A stretch of DNA of 64,000 bases from Anderseniella sp. Lineage in GTDB: Bacteria; Pseudomonadota; Alphaproteobacteria; Rhizobiales; Aestuariivirgaceae. Below, one piece after another: positions 52,839-61,945 of this stretch; position 1 is the stretch's first letter, and every line of letters starts with the position of its first letter. The translations under genes and the position numbers were made by a program. The notes beneath the pieces were generated by a model. It did not search any database, was not told the origin of the DNA, and worked only from the letters and a program-made list of their open reading frames with translations. Where the stretch lies: assembly GCA_028289645.1 (NCBI GenBank), contig JANQOK010000014.1:62001-126000 (forward strand), written 5' to 3'.

Positions 52839-53597
52839 TCAACTGTCCTCCGGAATGAATGCACCGGGCGCAATGTTTCCGCCCGGCTCCACATAGGCAA
52901 ACTGCAGCGCGTCCAGCATCGCCCACAGGATATCACACTTGGTGATCAGTGCATTGACGCAGGCCTGCTGTTTTTCAGCCGTGTCCGCGTGGCGCTGCAC
53001 ATAAGCAAGTGCCACTTCCGCGTCACGTGGCGCCTGATGCAGTCTGGGCTTGAAATAAGCCAGCGTGTCTTCGGTTATGTAGTCGTATTTGGCCAGCATG
53101 GCCGGCACCCGCTCGCCAATGACCTTTGGTGAAAACAGCTCGGTCAATGATGAAGCGACCGCTTCGAGAAAGCTGCGCTGCGATACCAGAGACAGGTACT
53201 GGTTCACCGCAAACCGGGTCGCGGGCAGCGCCTTTGCCTCAGACATCACCATGGCCTCATCCAGGCCAAGCCCGGTGGCCAGCGCAATCCAGCGTTTGAT
53301 ACCGCCGACCTTTTCGTCCGTCCCGTCGTGGTCAATGATCCGCTCGCGCCACTCGATGCGAAACTCCGGATCCTCGGCGCGGGACAATATGATGGCGTCT
53401 TTCTTGGGGATAGCCGCCTGATAACAGTATCTGTTCAGCGCCCAGGCCTGCATCTGTCCCTTTGTCAGCGCGCCGGCTGTCATCATTTTGTGGAACGGGT
53501 GATTTATGTGATAGCGCGTATCCCCAACTTCACGGAGTATCTCCTCAAGCCGGGTGGTCGAAACGGCCTCTCCCGTGATGGTCCACTCTTCACTCAC
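52839..53597 (-). CDS. pqqC: Pyrroloquinoline-quinone synthase PqqC, GTG start
   Basis: A 252-residue cofactorless oxidase that performs the last ring closure and oxidation giving PQQ. Family segments: YHINHPFHKMMTAGALTKGQ, AWALNRYCYQAAIPKKDA, WIALATGLGLDEAMV, SLTELFSPKVIGERVPAML and LWAMLDALQFAYVEPG. The GTG start overlaps the pqqB stop (GTGA). Length is as usual. Confidence 0.98.
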   Translation of the reverse strand: MSEEWTITGEAVSTTRLEEILREVGDTRYHINHPFHKMMTAGALTKGQMQAWALNRYCYQAAIPKKDAIILSRAEDPEFRIEWRERIIDHDGTDEKVGGIKRWIALATGLGLDEAMVMSEAKALPATRFAVNQYLSLVSQRSFLEAVASSLTELFSPKVIGERVPAMLAKYDYITEDTLAYFKPRLHQAPRDAEVALAYVQRHADTAEKQQACVNALITKCDILWAMLDALQFAYVEPGGNIAPGAFIPEDS

Positions 53598-54532
53598 AGT
53601 TCGACCTCCTGCCCGTCATGACCGACTTCCCATCCCGCCTGTGTGACAGTTTCCCGTTCCGGCGAAGTGGGATCGAGGACCGGATTGGTGTTGTTAATGT
53701 GCACGAAAATGCGCCGGGCAATGCTGGTATCCCTGAGGGAGGCCAGGGATCCGTCCTCTCCCGACATGGCGATATGTCCCATGCGGGTGCCGGTCTTGGC
53801 CCCCACCCCGGCATCGGGCATTTCCGTATCGGTGAATACGGTACCGTCAAACAACAGGCATCCGGCCCCGGACAACCGGTCACGCAGTTCGTCGGTGACG
53901 CGGGCACAGCCTGGAATGTAATGAACGGCCTTACCAGCGTCGGCGCCAGGTTCGGCAATGCGGACACCGATCGTATCGCCGTCGTCAGAACCGAAATTCA
54001 CCGGATCGGAGTTGTCCTCCAGAAACAGCGCGATCTTGCCCGGCACCGCATAGGTTTCAATCTCGATGCCTAGGGGACCGTCCGGTCCTTCGACCTGGGT
54101 TGTGCCACCCAAGGGCAGCTCGATGCGCTTGACCAGGGTCTCGTCGAGGACCCGAAAAATCGGATTGTTGGCCAGCGTGTCCAGTATTCTTGATGATGCG
54201 TACAGATTGAAGGCCTGCTTCTCTCTCAAAGTCAGCAGGCCGGCAATGTGATCAACGTCGGCGTTGGTCAGCACCACCGCCTTGATCGGGGAATTGCGCA
54301 ACGCCCCGTCTGCGTCAGGCTGCAGTTCCGGCGTCTGGGATATCTGTTCGCGAATGTCGGGAGAAGCATTGAACAACACCCAGCCCGAACCGTCTGAAGA
54401 GGCGGCAATGCTTGATTGCGACCTGGGTGTCAGGTCGGATTGCCGGGACCTGACATTGCGGCTTAACCTGTAATTGCAGTTCCACTGCGGGAAGCCGCCA
54501 CCGGCAGCAGATCCAATGATCTTGAGCTTCAC
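53594..54532 (-). CDS. pqqB: PqqB, metallo-beta-lactamase-fold hydroxylase of PQQ biosynthesis
   Basis: A protein of about 312 residues. It begins KLKIIGSAAGGGFPQWNCNY, the family N terminus, and contains LTNADVDHIAGLLTLREKQAF (metal-binding HxxxD region), PGCARVTDEL, LFDGTVFTDTEM and IFVHINNTNPVLD. PqqB is an iron-dependent hydroxylase acting on a glutamate-tyrosine intermediate. The start is probably GTG at 54532 with AGGTGG upstream; a TTG at 54550 is an alternative. Pqq operon order A, B, C, D, E is complete. Confidence 0.96.
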   Translation of the reverse strand: MKLKIIGSAAGGGFPQWNCNYRLSRNVRSRQSDLTPRSQSSIAASSDGSGWVLFNASPDIREQISQTPELQPDADGALRNSPIKAVVLTNADVDHIAGLLTLREKQAFNLYASSRILDTLANNPIFRVLDETLVKRIELPLGGTTQVEGPDGPLGIEIETYAVPGKIALFLEDNSDPVNFGSDDGDTIGVRIAEPGADAGKAVHYIPGCARVTDELRDRLSGAGCLLFDGTVFTDTEMPDAGVGAKTGTRMGHIAMSGEDGSLASLRDTSIARRIFVHINNTNPVLDPTSPERETVTQAGWEVGHDGQEVEL

Positions 54533-54638
54533 GACCACCTGCCAAAGCAAACGCGCGATCCGGCAAGCGGACGCGCGCGCTTGATAATGTCACACAAATA
54601 TACCCGGAAAGAAAACTGCCCGGGAAGTTGTGCAGGGA

Positions 54639-54728
54639 TTACTTGCTGACCGATGCGGGCAGGTAGCGGGAAATTTCAAACCCGGCTTCTACTTCACACA
54701 TGGCAGGCTTTGACCAAACTCTCTTCAT
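54639..54728 (-). CDS. pqqA: PqqA precursor peptide
   Basis: A 29-residue peptide: MKRVWSKPAMCEVEAGFEIS followed by RYLPASVSK. It carries the conserved Glu and Tyr spaced three apart (EISRY) that are crosslinked to become PQQ. Start ATG at 54728 has GGAGG ten bases upstream. It lies about 106 bases before pqqB, a usual spacing that allows its own high expression. Confidence 0.96.
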   Translation of the reverse strand: MKRVWSKPAMCEVEAGFEISRYLPASVSK

Positions 54729-55515
54729 TTCGAAGACCTCCAGATTGAGTGCTGGCTCGCTTCACCGAACCAACCTGCCAAACTGTAACCAACATCAAAC
54801 CGATGTCAAAATCTTATTTTCTCTAGTGGATGGCCTCCTTGAGTTTGCAGGGAAGCCAGCACTGCCCGCTCACGTTAGGCAAAGCAGTTAACACAACCGA
54901 CGGGCTTATCACATTCAGACCTGGCTGCAGTTTGACGGTCACGTTGATGCAGCACCAACGATCTGGCAGATCCGCACCCGTCTGTTGCCATCTCGACGCA
55001 TTCGACCGACGCACGATGTCCGTCGGCAGGCAACTGGAAAGTCAGTTCATCGCTGATTCCGGCAGCTCATGCACGTGCAGACTGTTCAGACACATGTGGC
55101 GGGCTATCAGGATCAATGCCGCGGCGCCAAGTTGGCAGGGTTCGGTCACCAACCGCATCACGGACCACATCTGAAGGGGCAACAAAACCATACGATGGGT
55201 CAAGCCGCCCGCTGTCAGACCACGCTACACCCAACAATGTCCACCCGGTCCTCCCGACACTCTGATTGACTAAGGCGCAGTGCTATGACGGCACTTCATG
55301 CAAAAGCCTAAACGGGCTTCCGCGAAATTGCCACCACAACACCACGGCCCTTATTGCCGGGGCACACAACGGGCACGTTTTGCGTCCATCGACGCCATTC
55401 CGTAAGATGGGAATTCCACTCACGTAGTATTCAGCTACTACCGCGGGCAATCGTATATGGCGAATGCTGTCGGTGGTCGGCTTCTACTAGAAAATATAGC
55501 GGGAGGAATACCGAA
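54729..55515. other. Long divergent intergenic region between pqqA and a PQQ-dependent dehydrogenase
   Basis: About 790 bases with no convincing gene: the available frames (for instance 54830-55174 on plus) are Cys/Ser/Arg-rich and resemble no family. It must hold the promoters for pqqABCDE and the divergent dehydrogenase. I find no perfect palindromic operator. It is unusually long for this gene-dense window. Confidence 0.5.
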
Positions 55516-56760
55516 ATGCGGAATACACTCACAGCATGCCTTTTGTTGGCAACTACTTCACTGGCATCGGCCCAGACAACAGACAATCTTGAAAAACTCA
55601 GCAATTTCCAGTCAACCGGTGTCACTGAGTTCACCTATATTGAACAGACCGGCAAAAACGCGGATGCGATCAAGAAAACGCTCGAAAAGATCAAACTGCC
55701 TGCCGGGTTCAAGATTTCGCTTTATGCCATTGTGCCGGACGCGCGCCACATGGCCGTCGGCCCTCAGGGCATCGTGACGTTTGTCGGCACCCGCAAAACC
55801 AAGGTCTGGTCGGTTACCGACCGCAACAAGGACCGGGTCGCCGATGAAGTGAAGGATTTTGCTCCATCCCTATCCATGGCCATACCAAACGGCCCGTGCT
55901 TCTCACCCGATGGTTTCCTTTACATTGCCGAACAGAACCGTGTGCTTGTCTACCCGGCCGCCGAGTTCTTTTACGAAAGTCCCGATGTGGCTGCCTTCAA
56001 CGTGTTCAAGGCCGGCACGCTGATCCCGGAGAGCGAGGTAAGCTACAACCACACGGCCCGCACCTGCCGTATTGGTCCTGACGGGAAGCTGTACATATCC
56101 CTCGGGCAACCGTTCAATGTTGCGCCCAAGGAAAAGCTCGACCTCTACAATGAGCAGGGTATCGGCGGAATCATCAGGTCTGACACCGACGGCAAGAACC
56201 GCGAGGTCTACAGCTATGGTGTGAGAAACTCCGTCGGCATGGATTTCAACCCAGCCAATGGCGAGTTGTGGTTCACCGACAACCAGGTGGACGGCATGGG
56301 AGATGACATACCGCCCGGAGAACTGAACCGGCAGACGGCCATGGGCCAGAACTTCGGTCATCCCTGGTATGGCGGCGGCACCGTTCGCACAAATGAGTAC
56401 AAGGATGCCGAACCGCCGGCCGATATCGTGCACCCGGTCGTCGAAATGGATGCCCATGCCGCCGACCTTGGCATGGTGTTCTACACCGGCAGCCAGTTCC
56501 CGGCCGAGTACAAAGGCGGCATCTTCTCTGCCCAGCACGGATCGTGGAACCGGACCACGCCAATCGGCGCCCGGGTCATGTTCACCGCCGTCAACGAGGA
56601 TGGCAGCGTTGGAGCCACCAAGGTGTTTGCCGATGGCTGGCTGGACGCCAATGGCGAATACCTCGGTCGTCCCGTTGATGTTGCACAGTTGCGCGACGGC
56701 TCGATCCTGGTTTCCGACGATCTCGCCGGCGCAGTCTATCGCATTTCATACGGCGAATAG
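55516..56760 (+). CDS. PQQ-dependent sugar (sorbosone-type) dehydrogenase, exported
   Basis: A 414-residue periplasmic protein with signal peptide MRNTLTACLLLATTSLASAQ. It is a six-bladed-propeller type of soluble PQQ glucose/sorbosone dehydrogenase: LPAGFKISLYAIVPDARHMA, DFAPSLSMAIPNGPCFSPDG, YSYGVRNSVGMDFNP, QNFGHPWYGGG, and FSAQHGSWNRTTPIGARV. The His and Arg residues in these motifs are in positions that contact PQQ in related enzymes. The start at 55516 has GGGAGGAA before it; the earlier frame is not credible. The genomic pairing with pqqABCDE and a cytochrome c makes it a likely holoenzyme partner. Confidence 0.94.
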   Translation: MRNTLTACLLLATTSLASAQTTDNLEKLSNFQSTGVTEFTYIEQTGKNADAIKKTLEKIKLPAGFKISLYAIVPDARHMAVGPQGIVTFVGTRKTKVWSVTDRNKDRVADEVKDFAPSLSMAIPNGPCFSPDGFLYIAEQNRVLVYPAAEFFYESPDVAAFNVFKAGTLIPESEVSYNHTARTCRIGPDGKLYISLGQPFNVAPKEKLDLYNEQGIGGIIRSDTDGKNREVYSYGVRNSVGMDFNPANGELWFTDNQVDGMGDDIPPGELNRQTAMGQNFGHPWYGGGTVRTNEYKDAEPPADIVHPVVEMDAHAADLGMVFYTGSQFPAEYKGGIFSAQHGSWNRTTPIGARVMFTAVNEDGSVGATKVFADGWLDANGEYLGRPVDVAQLRDGSILVSDDLAGAVYRISYGE

Positions 56761-56779
56761 CGCCCCTTGAAAGAACTGC

Positions 56780-56809
56780 CCACCGGTCCGGTGCAATCCG
56801 GACCGGTGG
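56780..56809. promoter_or_regulatory. Perfect 12-base-pair intercistronic hairpin
   Basis: CCACCGGTCCGG pairs with CCGGACCGGTGG around the loop TGCAAT. It lies 20 bases after the dehydrogenase stop and 46 bases before the cytochrome ATG. No T-run follows, so it is more likely a partial attenuator or mRNA-stabilising stem than a strong terminator. Confidence 0.7.
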
Positions 56810-56854
56810 CACTTGCAGTTTGTGTTACCAGCACAGTCAGGAAAGTCCGCACCT

Positions 56855-57175
56855 ATGCGCAGTTTCATTGTCCCGGTATTGATGGTTCTCGTCTCGACCA
56901 CGTCGGCAAATGCCGACCCCGCCGCCGGCAAGAAGATGGCGAAACAGAAATGCCAGGTCTGTCACGGCATCGACGGCATCGCCAAGATTCCGATTGCGCC
57001 CCACCTTGCCGGCGAAAGCCAGATCTACCTGGAAACCCAGTTGAAGGCGTTCAGAAACGGCAAGCGCGAACATGAGATGATGACGGTTGTCGCCAAGGGT
57101 TTGAAGGACGACGAGATTACCAGTCTTGCCCAGTGGTACAGCTCGATAAAGATAACCGCCACGATGCCGGAATAG
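56855..57175 (+). CDS. Mono-heme cytochrome c, probable electron acceptor of the PQQ dehydrogenase
   Basis: A 106-residue exported class I cytochrome c. Signal peptide at about 1-20, haem motif CQVCHG, PHLAGESQIYLETQLKAFRNG and a C-terminal ITATMPE; Met residues near the C terminus can be the axial ligand. The start at 56855 has AGGAAAG upstream. It lies 94 bases after the dehydrogenase and on its strand, which is the common pairing of a periplasmic PQQ enzyme with its c-type acceptor. Confidence 0.93.
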   Translation: MRSFIVPVLMVLVSTTSANADPAAGKKMAKQKCQVCHGIDGIAKIPIAPHLAGESQIYLETQLKAFRNGKREHEMMTVVAKGLKDDEITSLAQWYSSIKITATMPE

Positions 57176-57221
57176 ACAAACCATCCCTTTGTTCGCTTGC
57201 CGGGCTGTCAGCAGAACCGGA

Positions 57222-57806
57222 TCACAGCAGTTCGGCAATCGGTGGAATTTTCTTCCAGGCCGGCACCGGTTGCTGCTTGCCTTGCTCGGGAACGTGACGT
57301 GACGCAGCGACCTGCTCCATCTGCGGCACATAGCGCGGACAGTTGGGAAAGATGTGGCTTACGTCGACCTGCACGATACGTTGTGCGCCTGGATAGGTCG
57401 CAAGTTCAGGATGGTCATCATGCACGCTGGCCACACCGTTCACCCGCAGCCGCAGGTAGAGTTCGCCCTGTCCCTCCTCTGCACCAAACCTCATGAACAG
57501 GAGGCCCACATTGGGGTTCTTCACGATGTTGCCGAGTGACTTGTACATCCTGTTGCCATCATAGTCGGGAAACACCAACTGACCGGGCGCCGTGACGCGC
57601 ACGAAACCAGGCGCACCGCCTTTGAAGGAACAGTCGGTGTTGTCGCCTGCCGACGTGGCCAGAAAGAAGAACGGCACCGCCTCGACAAAGTCACGGAACT
57701 CGTCGGTGAACTCGGATGTCTCGACCATGTCGACGATCCGGTCGGCCACGGCGCGGCCGCCATACCTGTCCTGAAGCTGGCGGTTACCTTCATGGAACAT
57801 TGGCAT
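57222..57806 (-). CDS. Pyridoxamine 5'-phosphate oxidase-family (PPOX) flavin-binding protein
   Basis: A 194-residue split-barrel protein. It shows FFFLATSAGDNTDCSFKGGA, GFVRVTAPGQLVFPDYDGNR, MYKSLGNIVKNPNVGLLFM, and RLRVNGVASV, features of the PPOX-class flavoproteins (FMN or F420/haem-linked). It is probably not PdxH because the PdxH substrate loops are absent. Function unknown. It is convergent with the cytochrome gene. Confidence 0.9.
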   Translation of the reverse strand: MPMFHEGNRQLQDRYGGRAVADRIVDMVETSEFTDEFRDFVEAVPFFFLATSAGDNTDCSFKGGAPGFVRVTAPGQLVFPDYDGNRMYKSLGNIVKNPNVGLLFMRFGAEEGQGELYLRLRVNGVASVHDDHPELATYPGAQRIVQVDVSHIFPNCPRYVPQMEQVAASRHVPEQGKQQPVPAWKKIPPIAELL

Positions 57807-58170
57807 TGTGTTGTTCTCCTCCCGGATCCCGTTTGATCCGCGACGTCACCATAAAGTGTCACAATGTCCATCATGAGGAGCCTGGTGGCAACAATAGGCC
57901 GACGGCACAGCCATCGACCTATCCGAACCAGGACAGGGAGCCGTGTCCCGCCAGAATCTGGAGAAACTGCTTAAATAGCGTCTGACTCAACGCATCATTG
58001 AGCGAATGCAAGCCTCTGAATTAAATAGATTAAGTCCAGCTTCACGACAGAGCTGTGCGAACCCGGAATTGTGTCGGTTTCACCCGGCAATCTGATGCCG
58101 TTGACCGTCAACGCCAATTGTCGAAGCCGGCACCACAACAATTTGCGGCAAGCCAGACAGAGCTGGTGCC
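57807..58170. other. Intergenic region without recognised genes
   Basis: About 360 bases between two minus-strand genes. The frames crossing it (57995-58444) are antisense shadows of the GGDEF gene. No clear operator or hairpin was seen. Confidence 0.4.
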
Positions 58171-59673
58171 TTAGTCGGGATTGTGGGTCCGCACACAGTT
58201 GCGCCCGGCGTCCTTGGCGGCGTAGAGCGCACCGTCGGCAGCCTTGATGAGGTCCTGCGGCCGACGGCCTGAGCCCGGAAATGACGCGACGCCGGCCGAT
58301 ATGGTGATATGTGGCAGGAGCGCGTCGCCGTAGCGGATATCGGTGTCGGCCACACGGTCGCGGATCTGTTCTGCAGCTCGCTCGGTTGCGGCAAGGTCGG
58401 CACCGGGCACCAGCAGCGCAAACTCCTCGCCCCCGAACCGGCATGCCATCTGGCCATCGGTGCAGGTTTCGCGCAGCGCTTCACCGACGCGCGAGAGCAC
58501 CACGTCACCGGCATCATGGCCATGGGTGTCGTTGAAGCTCTTGAAGTGATCTGCATCGAGATAGACCAGGCCAAACGGCCGATCCGTGCGGTCGCTCTTG
58601 GCGATCAAACGGCGCATCGCATCCAGGAAGAACCGCCGGTTGTAGAGCCCGGTCAGCGGATCGCGGGTCGACTGGTCATACAGTTCATCACGCAGTTTGA
58701 CATTGGCGATGGCGAGGCTGATGCGCTCGCCGCATTGCACCGCGAAAGTGCGCGCGCCGCTGGTCGCGCCGTCCTCCTCGCGGCTGGCGGTGTCGCCGGC
58801 AAGCCGGACATGCATCAACCCGACAGTGTCACCATGCGCGATGATCGGCACGCAGATGTAGGGAACCTCAGTGTCAGGCCCATGCTGTTCGGAAACGTGC
58901 TGGCAGGTAAAGCTGATGCTGTCAGGGTTGTGAATGTAGGCCCTGCCCCGTCGCAGCGCCCAGCAACTGTCGGGCGCGATGTGGTCGTGCAGGCCCGGGC
59001 TTGACCACTGACAGGTGCCGTCGAGGACATCCCTGGAGTTGGAATAGATGTACAGTTCGCCCGCCGAACCGGCAAGCGCGCTGGCCATGAACTTGCGCAC
59101 CACCATGTAGAGTTCGTCGAGCGACTTGCACGATTGCAGCCACTCGTCGAGTTCCGACAGCAACTGTGCCTCCTGCTGGCGGGCACGCTCGGCAACCAGC
59201 GCCGCGCGGGCACGCGCTTCTGCTTCCTCGGCAGCCTTTCGCGCACGGTCGAGTTCATCGGCGGCCCTGCGGGCCTCGGTCACATCCGTGAACGTGACAA
59301 CAAAACTGCCGCCACGGGCCGGACGGGCGTTGGTCGCCACCACCCGGCCCGATGGCATCAGGCGGTCGAAACTGAACGCGCGGCTGGAATTGAAACGTGC
59401 CTTCGTCTGGTCGGCGATGGCTTGCGAAATCTCGCCGCGCGCCACGGCAGCTGCCAGAAAGTCATCACGGCGTGTGCCCGCACTGAGTGTACTCTCATCG
59501 ATCTCCAGCACTTCGAAAACCCGGGTATTGTGCAGCTCGCACACGCCATCGGCAGACCACACCAGGATGCCCTGCTCCATCGTATTCATGACCTGCATGG
59601 CAAGATCGCGCGCGCCTGGCGCGTCGGCAAGCGTCATCACGTTCACGGCACCGGATCGTGTTTCGACGGTCAT
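58171..59673 (-). CDS. Diguanylate cyclase with PAS-like and GAF-like sensor domains
   Basis: A 500-residue cytoplasmic protein. A PAS-like domain at about 22-130 (MNTMEQGILVWSADGVCELH) is followed by an Ala/Arg/Glu-rich coiled coil (about 135-175), a GAF-like domain (about 180-330, with GTCQWSSPG and ICVPIIAHGDTVGLMHV) and a GGDEF domain (340-497) with active-site motif RFGGEEFALL. The residues where an allosteric RxxD I-site would be expected read TDGQ, so product inhibition is unlikely. It makes cyclic di-GMP in response to an unknown cytoplasmic signal. Confidence 0.93.
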   Translation of the reverse strand: MTVETRSGAVNVMTLADAPGARDLAMQVMNTMEQGILVWSADGVCELHNTRVFEVLEIDESTLSAGTRRDDFLAAAVARGEISQAIADQTKARFNSSRAFSFDRLMPSGRVVATNARPARGGSFVVTFTDVTEARRAADELDRARKAAEEAEARARAALVAERARQQEAQLLSELDEWLQSCKSLDELYMVVRKFMASALAGSAGELYIYSNSRDVLDGTCQWSSPGLHDHIAPDSCWALRRGRAYIHNPDSISFTCQHVSEQHGPDTEVPYICVPIIAHGDTVGLMHVRLAGDTASREEDGATSGARTFAVQCGERISLAIANVKLRDELYDQSTRDPLTGLYNRRFFLDAMRRLIAKSDRTDRPFGLVYLDADHFKSFNDTHGHDAGDVVLSRVGEALRETCTDGQMACRFGGEEFALLVPGADLAATERAAEQIRDRVADTDIRYGDALLPHITISAGVASFPGSGRRPQDLIKAADGALYAAKDAGRNCVRTHNPD

Positions 59674-59808
59674 CGAACTTCCCCCATAATTTCCCGACCA
59701 GTATGAACGCCAAAGCTTTCGTGCCCGTTAAGGCTGTGTTGCGGATTTGACCGGCATTGACCGTCTCACATCAGCCAGACCGACCACCGGTGCCGGTTGT
59801 TGGGCAAA

Positions 59809-61059
59809 TCAACTCAGCGGGAAGCTGTCCAGGCGTTCGCATCCGGTTTCCGTCACCAGAACCTGGGTTTCGAGCTTGATGCTCTCACTGCCAGCCTCTG
59901 CAATCAGGCTTTCGATACACACGACCATGCCGGGCTCGAACTGCCCAGACATGGCATCGGGGCCCCAATCCACATGCAGTGGGATCACCGGCCATTCGTC
60001 TGCCATGCCGACGCCGTGCACCGCCAGCGAATAACGGTAAGGCACATGCCGATCCGGGATTTGCCAGCTTTTTTCGTTGAACTCGAAAAAGCTGACACCG
60101 GGCCTGACAAGGTCGAGATTGTGATGGATCTGGGACAGCGCCGTATCATACAGCCGCTGCTGCGTGTCGGTCATTGCCACATATCCGCATGTCCACGACC
60201 GCGACAGGTCCGCGCAGTATCCGTACGGGCCGATCATGTCCGTATCGAAGGAGACCATCTCACCGGCCCGGCATTCCCGGTCAGAGCACTCCTGATACCA
60301 TGGATTGGTCCTCGGCCCGCAGGTCAGCAGCTTGGTTTCCAGCCAGTCACCGCCGGAACGCGCGTTCTCGAAGTGCAGATGCGCCCATAGCTCTTGCTCG
60401 GTCACACCGGGCAGTGAATGCTGATAGATGCGTGCCATGCCGGCTTCGCAGACCCGGATCGTCCAGCGCATTAGCTCGATCTCGTCCGGAGACTTTATCG
60501 ATCTCGCTGTCTCGGTGACCTGTGTGCCTTCAACATAGGTCAGCCCTCTTGCCTCAAGCGCGTGCACACCGCTGCCGTCGAGCTTGTCGCAGGCAATCCT
60601 GGTATTGCCGCCGCCGTGTTGGCGGACCAGGTCGGCAATTTCATCGGCCCAGTCTTCCACCGCGCCATCCAGCTTGTCGCCGCACGCCATGAACATCCAA
60701 GCCCTTGCCGTTCTCAACTCATCGATGCCCGGCAGCCCGTCGCACAGGTGCAGGCATCCCTTGAACTCGAACATGATGGCCGGCCCGTCAGCTATGATCA
60801 GCGCATAGCGCATGGGGTTGTGCAGGGTCCAGACCTGCATGTTCGAGCAGTCAAACGCGTAGCGGAGATTGCAGGGATCGTAGAGCAACAGTGCTGCACA
60901 GTCCGATCTGACCAGCTGTTCGCGCAGACGCTGCAGGCGATAGCCGCGCGCCCTGTCGAGTACCGCTGTGGACACCGGACTAACCAGCGCCCTGTCGGCG
61001 CCGTCCGAGTTAAGGTAGGTCAGCTTGCGGTCGTCCCTGAATGCCGAGGGCACGGTCAT
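59809..61059 (-). CDS. M24-family DddP-like enzyme, candidate DMSP lyase
   Basis: A 416-residue protein of the pita-bread fold. It aligns with DddP DMSP lyases along its length: SNMQVWTLHNPMRYALIIAD, ETKLLTCGPRTNPWYQECSD, SFDTDMIGPYG, YCADLSRSW, VHGVGMADEWP, CIESL and KLETQ. The DddP metal and catalytic residues correspond to D272, D274, D284, H348, D354, E383 and E397, all present. DddP would release dimethyl sulfide and acrylate from DMSP. Divergent M24 relatives act on other substrates, and the N terminus differs from known DddP, so substrate is not certain. Coupled to the 2OG oxygenase gene by a four-base overlap. Confidence 0.8.
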   Translation of the reverse strand: MTVPSAFRDDRKLTYLNSDGADRALVSPVSTAVLDRARGYRLQRLREQLVRSDCAALLLYDPCNLRYAFDCSNMQVWTLHNPMRYALIIADGPAIMFEFKGCLHLCDGLPGIDELRTARAWMFMACGDKLDGAVEDWADEIADLVRQHGGGNTRIACDKLDGSGVHALEARGLTYVEGTQVTETARSIKSPDEIELMRWTIRVCEAGMARIYQHSLPGVTEQELWAHLHFENARSGGDWLETKLLTCGPRTNPWYQECSDRECRAGEMVSFDTDMIGPYGYCADLSRSWTCGYVAMTDTQQRLYDTALSQIHHNLDLVRPGVSFFEFNEKSWQIPDRHVPYRYSLAVHGVGMADEWPVIPLHVDWGPDAMSGQFEPGMVVCIESLIAEAGSESIKLETQVLVTETGCERLDSFPLS

Positions 61060-61841
61060 GACGCGCGCCCGTAGAACCCAACACGCTCTTCGTCCGAAAG
61101 CAGCACGCCAGGGCGTTCATAGTAGGAAAACACAGCAATGATACGGTCCCGTTCACCGCGCACGGATGTCACCCTGTGAGCGGTGTTCCTGCCTTTGAAG
61201 ATGTTCAACGTGCCGGGCTCCAGCGTCAGCCGCGCCGGCGTTCTGCGCCCCTGCAGCAATTCAGCCACGCCTTCATGGTTGGGAGCGGTTTCACTGCGCA
61301 GGTCTCTGTCAAACTCAAACGCGCCGCCGGCGACAGGCGCCTGCAGCAGCAGCGTCGTTGTGAACTCGGAGCGGTCAAAGTGCCAGTTCAGCGCCTGGCT
61401 GTCGGCGTAGGCCATGACATTCACCCGTGCGAGCGGATCATCCATCGTGTACAGCACCGGCTTGTCCATGACGGCAGCCAGAAATTCGGCAAAGGGTGCC
61501 CACTCGTACAGTCGAACGATCACGGATTGCCCAATCTGATCGGCACAAATGGTCCGGTTTGAGGTTTCAAACTCCTGCAGGGCCGGATGCGCGGCCGGCA
61601 GCCCGTCAACGGTTTTGCTGAAATAGATGTTATGGCGGCGCGCATGGGCAAATGCGTTCTGCGCCAGGACCGGCTTCACTTCCTCGACCGCCGCCGACAG
61701 GGCGTCGTCGCGCAAAAATCCCGGCATGTTGAACAGGCCTTCTGCGGCCAGTCTGGTCCTGCAGTCCTCAACCAGCACCGACCAGGGCGGACTTTGCGGC
61801 CTGTCCAGGGGGTAGCGGTCCAGATCGACAATGTTCTGCAT
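61056..61841 (-). CDS. 2-oxoglutarate/Fe(II)-dependent oxygenase (HalD/BesD-related)
   Basis: A 261-residue cupin-like oxygenase. The facial triad is visible: H154-x-D156 in NWHFDRSEFTTTLLL and H222 in GRNTAHRVTSVRGERDRIIA, with a following Arg to bind 2-oxoglutarate. Because the HxD aspartate is present, hydroxylation rather than halogenation is expected, although the fold resembles amino-acid halogenases. The start at 61841 has GAGGTG upstream. Its stop overlaps the DddP-like start. The substrate is presumably the one processed by the partner enzyme. LysR gene divergent at 61946. Confidence 0.88.
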   Translation of the reverse strand: MQNIVDLDRYPLDRPQSPPWSVLVEDCRTRLAAEGLFNMPGFLRDDALSAAVEEVKPVLAQNAFAHARRHNIYFSKTVDGLPAAHPALQEFETSNRTICADQIGQSVIVRLYEWAPFAEFLAAVMDKPVLYTMDDPLARVNVMAYADSQALNWHFDRSEFTTTLLLQAPVAGGAFEFDRDLRSETAPNHEGVAELLQGRRTPARLTLEPGTLNIFKGRNTAHRVTSVRGERDRIIAVFSYYERPGVLLSDEERVGFYGRAS

Positions 61842-61945
61842 CAGCACCTCATAGCACTCTGACTGACAGTATGTTGCCAAACGGCCGTGCCAGAAATACA
61901 GTTTTTAATTGTGGACCATTAGAAATTCTTTCGGAGAATACCGCT

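Noticed and set aside
54830-55174. ORF between pqqA and the PQQ dehydrogenase gene
   Set aside because: Cys, Ser and Arg-rich composition, no ribosome-binding site and no resemblance to any family.
57995-58444. 149-residue minus-strand frame at the end of the GGDEF gene
   Set aside because: Overlaps the GGDEF domain in another frame; Arg/Cys-rich composition typical of an off-frame translation.
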